A stretch of 5,468 nucleotides of DNA from contig JBJTWS010000316.1 of the NCBI GenBank assembly GCA_046081905.1, positions 1 through 5,468 on the forward strand, in the 5' to 3' direction. The notes under the pieces are model-generated. The model saw nothing but the letters and a program-made list of their open reading frames with translations. It was not told where the DNA came from and made no database searches. The stretch is from CBW1002 sp046081905. Lineage in GTDB: Bacteria; Cyanobacteriota; Cyanobacteriia; PCC-6307; Cyanobiaceae. This document shows, piece after piece, positions 1-5,072 of this stretch. The position numbers and the translations under genes were made by a program. How positions within the stretch are numbered: position 1 is the first letter of the stretch; every line of letters begins with the position of its first letter.

Positions 1-648
1 CAGACGTTGCACCACCACCTCCCTCGCCAGCCGCTCGTCCAGGGCCTGCACAGCCTGGTGGCAGGCCCGGGCGCGCCCCGCCCGGTCGGCGATGCGCGCA
101 TCCAGCACGGCGGTGATCAGGCCGGCCTGGCCGCTGGCCAACGGACCCAGCGCCTGCATGGCCTCCAGAGTGACCCGGGCATGGGCCGGCTGGCTGGCCA
201 GAACCCTGGCGAGGGGCCCCAGAGCTCGCCCGTCGCCGATGCGCCCGAGGGCCTCGATCACCGCGCTCCTGACGGAGATGACGCCGACCCCCGTGGTGCC
301 ATGGCCGGTGTCGCGATCCTCGGGCCCGGAGTTGAGGGCCTGCAGCAGAGCCGGCACGGCGGAGCGGGCGGCTGGACCCAGCTGGCCGAGACACCGGGCC
401 GCATCCGCACGGCTGATGCGGTCGTCGTCGCCATCCAGGAACCAGGTGAACAGGCTGGCGGGAAACGCTGCGGGCCGGCGCAGACTGCAGCGGTCGCCCT
501 CAGCTCGGAACTGGAACGGCCCTCCCTCGAGCTGCCGCACCAGCCCCTGCACCGAGAGACGTTCGGGCGTGCCCTGACACCCCACCAGAGCGATCAGAAC
601 GGCCGGAACGGCCAGCCATGGCCGTAAACCGATCCCTGCGCTGCCCAT
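1..648 (-). CDS. HEAT-repeat lipoprotein, partial (C-terminus beyond window)
   Basis: Seen: the minus strand is open from ATG at 648 to the window edge, giving 216 residues with no stop. The N-terminus has a hydrophobic stretch (about residues 11-23) ending in the lipobox L-V-G-C with Cys24, so this should be an exported, lipid-anchored protein. After a Gln/Arg-rich linker and an acidic DGDDD stretch (72-76) come helical repeats at about 80-105, 127-151 and 158-182. These have the HEAT/PBS-type pattern, such as ALGRIGDGRAL and CLGQLGPAARSAVPALLQAL. Known: HEAT repeats form alpha-solenoids that bind proteins; they do not by themselves indicate an enzyme. The start is supported by AGAGG five bases upstream. 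It is divergent from the next gene, with only 38 bp between starts. The specific function is unknown. Frames on the opposite strand here are shadows of this gene. Confidence 0.8.
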   Translation of the reverse strand, partial: MGSAGIGLRPWLAVPAVLIALVGCQGTPERLSVQGLVRQLEGGPFQFRAEGDRCSLRRPAAFPASLFTWFLDGDDDRISRADAARCLGQLGPAARSAVPALLQALNSGPEDRDTGHGTTGVGVISVRSAVIEALGRIGDGRALGPLARVLASQPAHARVTLEAMQALGPLASGQAGLITAVLDARIADRAGRARACHQAVQALDERLAREVVVQRL

Positions 649-653
649 GGTGA

Positions 654-658
654 CCTCT
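654..658 (-). promoter_or_regulatory. Ribosome binding site of the HEAT lipoprotein
   Basis: AGAGG on the minus strand lies five bases before the ATG at 648. It favours that start over any upstream codon. Confidence 0.5.
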
Positions 659-686
659 GGTGCTGGGCGTCCTGTGAAGCACCACA

Positions 687-1295
687 ATGCCCATGCTGCC
701 GAGCCTGCCGATGCCTCGCACCCCCGCAGCCCGGCCTTGCCCGTTGCCTGTGCTGGCGCCGGCACTGCTGCTGGCGCTGGGCTGCGCCACCCTGGCGGGT
801 TGCAGCACCCGCCAGTCCGACGAGCTGGCCCTGCGGCGGGAGTTCGCCGTGCCCTGGGGCGCGAGCGTGGTGCGCTACGCCGCCTCGCCCGAAGAACCCG
901 GCTGGTTCGGCCGGGAGGGGCTCAAGATCACGATGGTGTTCCGGCTGAGCCCCGCCGATGCAGCAACCTTCAGGAGCAGCGCCCTGCGTTCAGGCCGCTG
1001 GCGGCCGCTGCCGATCCCTGTTGCCGAACTCCGGCACCTGGCGGGCATTCGCACGGCGATCACATCGCGGCCCGACGCGGCGCAGCACACGGGCACCCTT
1101 CTGGAGCGCTTCCAGGCCTCGCTGCCGCCGCTGCCGCGGGCCGGGCTTTATCAAATCCGAACCGCCGGCGACAACATCATGGGAGCACCCAAGCGGATCA
1201 TCAGCCCCCTGCGGAACGACGTGAACGACTTCATGCTCGCCGTGCTTGATCCGGCGAAGCGCACCCTCACGATCCGCGTCAGCAGCAACTACTGA
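687..1295 (+). CDS. Predicted lipoprotein of unknown function
   Basis: A 202-residue protein if it starts at ATG 687. ATG 693 and ATG 711 are in-frame alternatives; 711 would place Pro-Arg directly before the hydrophobic core and give a more ordinary signal peptide. None has a convincing Shine-Dalgarno sequence. Seen: Pro/Ala/Leu-rich export signal, then the lipobox L-A-G-C with Cys39 (an alternative A-L-G-C sits at Cys33). The mature part, about 163 residues, has no further membrane segment and ends in a beta-like TLTIRVSSNY. I do not recognise the family; motifs such as GWFGREGLKITMVFRL may be useful for profile searches. G/C-ending codons and a normal amino acid mix support a real gene. 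It is divergent from the HEAT lipoprotein, so the two may share a control region. Its stop codon lies in the left arm of a long hairpin. Confidence 0.75.
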   Translation: MPMLPSLPMPRTPAARPCPLPVLAPALLLALGCATLAGCSTRQSDELALRREFAVPWGASVVRYAASPEEPGWFGREGLKITMVFRLSPADAATFRSSALRSGRWRPLPIPVAELRHLAGIRTAITSRPDAAQHTGTLLERFQASLPPLPRAGLYQIRTAGDNIMGAPKRIISPLRNDVNDFMLAVLDPAKRTLTIRVSSNY

Positions 1296-1339
1296 GCAGG
1301 CAGGCTGTGGCCGTCAGGCTCTGTCAGCCTCCTGCTCAG
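1292..1339 (+). terminator. Long hairpin over the lipoprotein stop codon
   Basis: Left arm 1292-1307 pairs with right arm 1325-1339: 15 base pairs broken only by a bulged C at 1301, with a 17-base loop. The TGA stop (1293-1295) is inside the left arm. No T-run follows, so this is not a classic intrinsic terminator. It may still protect the mRNA 3' end or help Rho-dependent or NusA-assisted stopping. Confidence 0.45.
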
Positions 1340-1347
1340 GCGATCGC
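1340..1347. repeat. HIP1 octamer (GCGATCGC)
   Basis: A perfect copy of the Highly Iterated Palindrome 1, which is over-represented in many cyanobacterial genomes. One copy is only weak taxonomic support. It directly abuts the hairpin at 1292-1339. Confidence 0.5.
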
Positions 1348-1371
1348 CGCGAAGCAGTCTCGGAAGGCCGC

Positions 1372-2022
1372 ATGGATCCAGTTGATGTCAACGCCGTCAT
1401 GGACTGGGGCACCGCCGGCGCGGGCGCGGCCATGCTCGCCAAGCGCTGGGGCAGCCCGCGCCTCATCGACCTCTCCGAGGAGGTCCTCACCAAGTTGCTC
1501 GCCGACAGCGACCTTCTTGACCGGCTCGAGCAGGTGGAGGACTTCCGAAACCTGCGTGAGGACGCCAACAAGATCATCGCCCAGTCCAAGAAGCTCCGCA
1601 AGGCCAAGAAGGCCCGGGCCGAAGGCGGTAGCGACGAACCCGAAGACCCCGAGGTGACCGCAGCCCGCAAGGCCAAGCGCGAGCAGGTCAAGACCCTGCG
1701 GGCCAAGCTTCTCAAGTTCGTTCAGGCCATCCCGGTGTTCATGTACCTGACCGACTTCCGCGAGGAGGCACTCGTGCACGTCATCGAGTCGCTCGACACA
1801 CAGCTCTTCGAGCGAGTCACCGGCCTGACGCTCGCGGACTTTCACAAGCTCGTGGCCGTCGGCGTGTTCAACCCGGTACGCATGGACGAGGCCATCTGGC
1901 AGTTCCGGCTGTTCGAGCGGGCCAGCCTCGACTACCTCGGCACGCACTTCGACGGCTCGGAGCCGACCCGGCTCGGGCTGTGGGAGCACAGTGAGCCGGC
2001 CCCACCGCTTCCGACTGCCTGA
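1372..2022 (+). pseudogene. C-terminal remnant of DEAD/DEAH-box restriction helicase
   Basis: This frame encodes 216 residues from ATG 1372, which has GGAAGG four bases upstream. The frame is open further upstream to 1246, but that part overlaps the lipoprotein gene and looks non-coding. Seen: a charged, Lys/Glu/Ala-rich probable coiled coil (about 57-117), then a dense block at 118-190 that includes IPVFMYLTDFREEALVHVIE, RVTGLTLADFHKL and GVFN. From memory, this resembles the extreme C-terminus of large (around 1,000-residue) helicase subunits of restriction-type systems. The Walker A, DExH and other helicase motifs that family needs are absent and do not occur upstream in the window. It is therefore most likely a 5'-truncated remnant, though a short stand-alone protein with its own ribosome site remains possible. 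It lies beside an integrase, as expected for a defence or mobile island. Confidence 0.55.
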
Positions 2023-2083
2023 CGAGCCTGGCCACGGGTCTGGGGTGGCCCCCAATCGCTCAGCGGCAGTTAGTTATGAATAC

Positions 2084-2110
2084 CCCCGGGGGCGGCAAGG
2101 CTGCCCGGGG
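2084..2110. terminator. GC-rich hairpin between convergent genes
   Basis: CCCCGGG (2084-2090) pairs with CCCGGGG (2104-2110), and CGGC (2093-2096) pairs with GCTG (2100-2103, one G-T pair) around an AAG loop. This makes an 11-bp stem with a GG bulge, 61 bases after the helicase-remnant stop and 90 bases beyond the integrase stop. There is no T-tract on either side, so a bidirectional terminator role is inferred from position and stability only. Confidence 0.4.
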
Positions 2111-2131
2111 CTTGGGTTTGGAGAAGATGCT

Positions 2132-2149
2132 GGAAGGTCGAGACCTTCC
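2132..2149. repeat. Near-perfect 18-bp palindrome
   Basis: GGAAGGTC and GACCTTCC are perfect inverted copies separated by GA. The site lies 51 bp past the 3' end of the integrase gene. It could be a hairpin at the 3' end of the integrase transcript or a binding or crossover site. The sequence does not decide between these. Confidence 0.45.
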
Positions 2150-2200
2150 CAATCGTCCGCTTTACCGCATAATCCAGCCCCACCGCAGCAGACCGTCCGT

Positions 2201-3415
2201 CTACCGGCTGAACGCAGCCTCGAATGCTGCCGCAGTCGTTGCCTGGGAAGCCCATCGATAGCTGCTCGAATGCACAGCCAGGCTGTGCCCCATGGCCATC
2301 GCCACGGCGCCCACCTCCACCCCGAAGCGGTGGCACCGGAGGCTGTAGCTGTCACGGAAGGCGTAGGGACGCAGCCACTCGCCCCTTGCCTCGCATTGCT
2401 CCCGGAGCCGGCGCCATTCTGGTTGGCGGGCCAGGAACTTCTCCACGTAGTGGCCGTTCAGTGATGCCAGACCACCATCGGCGCCTCGCGGCAGTTCCAA
2501 CAGGCCGGAGGCCAGGGCTCCGGCGAGATTCCATTCCACCAATCGTCCAACCCGATCCTTGAGAGGGCACGCTATGAGCCAGCGGGGAGCTGTCAGCTGC
2601 GCTCCGCAGGTCTTGCGGTAGCTGCACCACAGCCGCAACGTGCCGCCCTCATCGATCTTGGCGGCCAGGTGCTCGAGTTCTACAGGGCGCAATCCGTACT
2701 GCGTCAGCAGCTGCAGCACGTTGGCCCACTCCGCATTGCGTGATTCGATCGCCTCAATCAGATCCAGCAGTTCCTGATCCTCCAGCGTCGCCTTGGTGCG
2801 CTTCGGGGCCGACCGACCGCGCAACTCCTTGATGCTGGCCGCACTGATCTGCCAGCAACTGGGCTGGTGATGCCGGGCCACTGCGTGCTCGGTGAGGTTG
2901 CGCAAGGCGATGCAGCAGGCGGCTCGGCTCGGAGGCTTGCCGATCCAGCGCTTCAGGGTGCGCTGCAAGAGCTCATGGCCGTCCGTGGGGGGCTTGGGTG
3001 CAGCGAGCTGGCGGAGGGCTTCCTCGATGTAGGGGGCGTAATTGGAGCGCCAGGTCTGTTCACGGATCTCGTTGCGGCCGTTCTGCAGGGCATGCCGGAG
3101 GCTGGCGGCGATGGCCTCCCAGGCGCATGCCGGGGCCATGGTGTCGCTCTGGCCAAGCGTGATGGCCAGGGCGCCTTTGAGCGTCTGCTGGTTGCTGGCC
3201 ACCAGCTTGTAGAGCCTGCCGATCAGCTGCAGGGCCGGATTCACAGATGCGGGCGCCCACTCCAGAGGCAACACCACCCCTTCGGTGCGTTGGCCGGCAC
3301 GGCGCACCTGAAGCCGCACCTTTCCGCGGTGGGGCGTCACCGTCCAGCCGGGCGCCACCCTGGCCGCGCCTCGAAAGCCGATTTCCCACGGCTTGGTGTG
3401 GATCGCCTCAGGCAT
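2201..3415 (-). CDS. Tyrosine recombinase / phage-type integrase
   Basis: A 404-residue protein from ATG 3415. A TTG at 3457 would add 14 residues and has a GAGGGGG sequence before it, but it lies inside a tandem repeat. ATG is preferred because MPEAIHTKPWEIGFRG is a plausible N-terminus; TAA closes the frame just upstream of the TTG. Seen: an N-terminal arm/core-binding part, then a C-terminal catalytic domain with box I Arg243 (QYGLRPVE), candidate Lys268 (SYRKTC), box II as YAFRDSYSLR with Arg354, His377 in MGHS and nucleophile Tyr386 (SSSYRW). Box II has Tyr351 where many members have His. Known: such enzymes insert or excise mobile DNA by a covalent phosphotyrosine intermediate. The gene appears intact and full length. 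Upstream lie several short-repeat clusters that could be arm or regulatory sites. No excisionase gene or tRNA target is visible. Plus-strand frames here are shadows. Confidence 0.88.
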   Translation of the reverse strand: MPEAIHTKPWEIGFRGAARVAPGWTVTPHRGKVRLQVRRAGQRTEGVVLPLEWAPASVNPALQLIGRLYKLVASNQQTLKGALAITLGQSDTMAPACAWEAIAASLRHALQNGRNEIREQTWRSNYAPYIEEALRQLAAPKPPTDGHELLQRTLKRWIGKPPSRAACCIALRNLTEHAVARHHQPSCWQISAASIKELRGRSAPKRTKATLEDQELLDLIEAIESRNAEWANVLQLLTQYGLRPVELEHLAAKIDEGGTLRLWCSYRKTCGAQLTAPRWLIACPLKDRVGRLVEWNLAGALASGLLELPRGADGGLASLNGHYVEKFLARQPEWRRLREQCEARGEWLRPYAFRDSYSLRCHRFGVEVGAVAMAMGHSLAVHSSSYRWASQATTAAAFEAAFSR

Positions 3416-3437
3416 GTGGTGCGGCACACGGGCCAGG

Positions 3438-3459
3438 CGTGTGCAAAACGTGTGCAAAA
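3438..3459. repeat. Tandem 11-bp repeat at the integrase 5' end
   Basis: Two exact, directly adjacent copies of CGTGTGCAAAA (3438-3448 and 3449-3459), one helical turn apart. They lie 23-44 bp upstream of the preferred integrase start. The spacing suits cooperative protein binding, for example integrase arm sites or an operator for integrase autoregulation. This is inferred from position and repeat phasing. Confidence 0.6.
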
Positions 3460-3538
3460 TCGCCCCCTCAGCTTACCCCGTGTTCCTCGGTGCCCCCTGA
3501 GATCCCCTGCTATGGCTAGAGTCTTAAGTGTGGCTCAG

Positions 3539-3556
3539 GATTCAGAAATCTGTATC
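3539..3556. promoter_or_regulatory. Short dyad upstream of the integrase
   Basis: GATTCAG (3539-3545) and CTGTATC (3550-3556) form 7-bp inverted arms with one mismatch around AAAT. It may be an operator, or half of a recombination core. No clear -35/-10 pair for the integrase could be identified in 3460-3600. Confidence 0.25.
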
Positions 3557-3572
3557 ACCCAAATGACCCATG

Positions 3573-3593
3573 GGCCCTGGAAGGGGCCTTTTT
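3573..3593 (+). terminator. Intrinsic terminator without an obvious gene
   Basis: GGCCC (3573-3577) pairs with GGGCC (3584-3588) around a six-base loop and is followed by TTTTT (3589-3593), the standard rho-independent layout on the plus strand. Upstream on this strand is only the region antisense to the integrase and its leader. It may end a small RNA, an antisense transcript, or transcription entering from an unseen promoter. Confidence 0.5.
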
Positions 3594-3643
3594 AGTGGCC
3601 AGGGCACGGGTTTTCGGCCTTGCGGCTTGACGATGGGAGCGGC

Positions 3644-3695
3644 GCTGTTGACACAGCGTTGACAACAATTGGCCGGTGGTCGGTGCGTTGACAAC
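3644..3695. repeat. GTTGACAAC dyad repeats
   Basis: GCGTTGACAAC occurs exactly at 3656-3666 and 3685-3695 (29 bp apart), with a related GCTGTTGACAC at 3644-3654. The core GTTG-A-CAAC is palindromic around its middle base, as in many operators. It contains TTGACA, the sigma-70 -35 consensus, but no -10 element sits at the right distance on the plus strand. A repressor or recombinase binding cluster is inferred. Confidence 0.5.
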
Positions 3696-3729
3696 CGGGG
3701 CACCACTTCTGTGTCGGTTGAGATGGTCT

Positions 3730-3861
3730 GTGGTCATCTCCTGCGTCAGCGGGTTGGGGGATGAAGCCCGCCGCCGCCAATGGGCGCGGCTGATCGAGCC
3801 CGGCGGGGTGCTGGTGGATCTGCCCGCCAAGAAGGTCGTGAGTGTGAGCTGGCAGTTCTGA
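3730..3861 (+). pseudogene. Possible 3' end of a lost gene
   Basis: A 43-residue reading from GTG 3730 to TGA 3861 contains ARRRQWARLIEPGGVLVDLP and ends in VVSVSWQF. By my count about 38 of the 43 codons before the stop end in G or C, while the same frame just upstream (3676-3729) loses that bias. This suggests a true coding tail that starts abruptly near 3730. I do not recognise the protein. It could be the surviving end of cargo in the element, or a small protein without a clear ribosome site. There is no match to a named family. Confidence 0.3.
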
Positions 3862-3891
3862 CCCCGCTCCCAAAGGGCCTGCTACCGGGGT
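3861..3891 (+). terminator. Weak hairpin after the gene tail
   Basis: ACCCCG (3861-3866) and CGGGGT (3886-3891) can pair around a 19-base loop directly after the TGA at 3859-3861. The position fits a 3' transcript end. There is no T-run, so the call is weak. Confidence 0.25.
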
Positions 3892-3929
3892 AAGCCCATG
3901 GCCATCAGGCCACTGAGCGGGTGTGGGGT

Positions 3930-4307
3930 CACTGCACCAGCCCTCCGCGAACCACTGCAAGCACTGCGAACTACTGCACCCCTTGCAGTGGTTCATTTTC
4001 GCTGAAAAGGCCCTTCACGACAGGGTTCTCGCTCGAACCACTGCAACCACTGCAGGTTTTTGTAGAGAGGCGGAGAGGACAGATGAGGGGTCAACAATGC
4101 GGGTGGGGTGAAAAGTGCAGTGGTTCAGGAAGATAAAGAGAGAAGAACCCCTACTACTACTAGGTTTTTACCTTCTAGACCCCCCTCCTGAACCACTGCA
4201 GGGCTGCAGCGGTTCGTTTTGGGCCAAGTGCCAAGAACTTAGTGTTGCCGTGGCTTCTGGCCCATTCGGCGAACCGCTGCAGCGATTCGGGCTTTCTGCA
4301 GCGGTTC
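3930..4307. repeat. Iteron-like array of GAACCRCTGCA
   Basis: Direct copies: 3949-3959, 3968-3978 (C to T), 4035-4045, 4044-4054 (first base changed), 4190-4200 and 4271-4281 (CGCTGCA form). Inverted copies: 3984-3994, 4116-4126, 4205-4215, 4278-4288 and 4297-4307. Extra partial CACTGC cores occur at 3930 and 3962. Copies lie about 9-10 bp apart in places (3953, 3962, 3972; 4039, 4048), the helical spacing typical of iterons. Left copies carry the A form, right copies the G form. Three pairs can form hairpins (3968/3984, 4190/4205, 4271/4297). This level of repetition is not expected by chance. Possible roles are a replication origin, a multimeric repressor site, or the accessory region of an attachment site. 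No long frame across the array looks real. Confidence 0.75.
4127..4189. other. AT-richer core between inverted iterons, with (CTA)4
   Basis: About 44% G+C by hand count, in a window that is otherwise clearly GC-rich. It is bounded exactly by TGCAGTGGTTC (4116-4126) and its inverse GAACCACTGCA (4190-4200). It has a purine run on the left, CTACTACTACTA at 4151-4162, then a T5 tract. An easily melted segment framed by iterons is the usual design of a replication origin. That role is inferred, since no replication protein gene is visible. Confidence 0.35.
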
Positions 4308-4308
4308 A

Positions 4309-4318
4309 CCCCCCCCCC
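4309..4318. repeat. C10 homopolymer
   Basis: Ten consecutive C residues directly after the last iteron. Such runs are prone to slippage and sequencing length error. No gene crosses it convincingly, so phase variation is not supported. Confidence 0.6.
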
Positions 4319-4427
4319 AGGCCCTTGGCAGCGCGAGCTGAGTCCCCGAGCTGCCTACCTGCCGTGGTAACCCCTTTAGACAAGTCGGCTGGGGCAGCGA
4401 TGCTGGGAGGACGCCCGTCGCTGCTCG

Positions 4428-4836
4428 ATGCTCCGCCTCGCTCTGCTTGCCCTGGTCGGGGGGCTCCTGCTGGCGGCTGGAGCGGCTCAGGCGTATACCT
4501 GCTCCAGCTTCTCTACCTGCGAGGAAGCCATGCGGTCCATCCGGGCGGGGAACATCCGGCTGGATGGGGACTGGGACGGAGTTTCCTGCGAGAGCCTCTG
4601 CCGGGGCTACACGGGCAGGGGCAGCGTTGCCACATCACCTTACCAGCGCACCGATCCAGACACCGGCTCAGAGGCCGGTGGCACCGCTACCCAGGCAACG
4701 GCCCAGGCCGACGGTGGCCAGTGGTCCGGTGACGCTGGTCTCGGATGGGGATGGCGACACGATCCGGGTCAAGGATTCCGCTGGGACGGCAGTCACGATC
4801 CGCGTGGCCTGAATAGATGCTCCGGAGACGGCCCAG
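4428..4836 (+). pseudogene. Broken secreted Excalibur/thermonuclease (SNase-like) gene
   Basis: From ATG 4428 the first frame gives a clear signal peptide (MLRLALLALVGGLLLAAGAAQA, Sec type, cleavage after AQA at 22). It is followed by an Excalibur-like calcium motif: Cys25, Cys31, then LDGDWDGVSCE with D46, D48, D50, C54, E55. After about residue 73 this frame degenerates, and the neighbouring (+1) frame encodes GPVTLVSDGDGDTIRVKDS and VTIRVA, the first strands of a staphylococcal-nuclease fold. A frameshift in the linker, about 4630-4690, is therefore likely. The second frame hits TGA at 4810-4812 exactly where related proteins often have Cys in ACIDAPE; IDAPETAQ continues after it to 4836, then similarity ends. 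The catalytic Glu and second Arg region of SNase is missing. The product would have been an exported calcium-dependent nuclease; it is now inactive. A signal-peptide Excalibur fragment could still be made (frame stop at 4842-4844). Confidence 0.75.
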
Positions 4837-4862
4837 GGGGGTAGGCAACCCCCACCGGCTGA

Positions 4863-5055
4863 CCCAGGTCCGGCCGGGGTGCTGCAGCTGGGGGGCGCAA
4901 GGGGGTGCCGGTGGTGGGGCCGCCAGGTCGGGCCGACAGTGGCACCGGGGCGGCGGGGCTGGGTGGCGGTGGTGCTGCGGCTGGCCCCGGCGGTGGTGGC
5001 GGTGGCCGCCAGGGTGCGGCCCCAGGTCCGGCCGGGAGTGGTGCTGCAGCTGGGG
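4863..5055. repeat. G-rich block with long imperfect direct repeats
   Basis: CCCAGGTCCGGCCGGG followed by GTGCTGCAGCTGGGG occurs at 4863-4893. The same two parts recur at 5021-5055 with AGTG inserted between them, 158 bp apart. A degenerate version of the parts lies between (4923-4941 and about 4970-4984). The plus strand is very G-rich, with runs at 4876, 4890, 4901 and 4916 that could form a G-quadruplex. One plus-strand frame open from 4863 to the TAG at 5070-5072 is Gly/Ala-rich, and the opposite strand is Pro/Ala-rich. None has a start, a ribosome site or normal composition, so no gene is called. It begins 27 bp after nuclease similarity stops, so it may be inserted or expanded DNA. Confidence 0.6.
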
Positions 5056-5072
5056 CGGGCTGCCGAGGCTAG

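Noticed and set aside
7..627. Long plus-strand open frames over 7-627
   Set aside because: They are antisense shadows of the HEAT-repeat lipoprotein, whose lipobox and repeat pattern are clear.
1336..2055. Long minus-strand frame opposite the helicase remnant
   Set aside because: The plus strand shows the conserved domain and codon bias; the antisense peptide is Leu/Gly-rich noise.
2023..2200. tRNA gene as integration target next to the integrase
   Set aside because: No T-loop GGTTCGAATCC-type sequence or cloverleaf pairing could be found here or elsewhere in the window.
3512..3595. 27-residue peptide from ATG 3512 ending in the terminator T-run
   Set aside because: No ribosome site, no recognisable sequence, and its end overlaps the terminator stem.
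3648..3693. Sigma-70 promoters at the three TTGACA sites
   Set aside because: No TATAAT-like element lies 16-18 bp downstream of any of them on the plus strand.
2289..3906. 12-bp direct repeat CCCATGGCCATC at 2289 and 3895 as possible att sites
   Set aside because: One copy encodes the conserved MAMGHS of the integrase, and about one such 12-bp match is expected by chance in a window this size.
4115..4732. Plus-strand reading of 205 codons across the iterons
   Set aside because: It crosses the repeats and C10 run and then overlaps the signal-peptide gene in a different frame; no domain or ribosome site.
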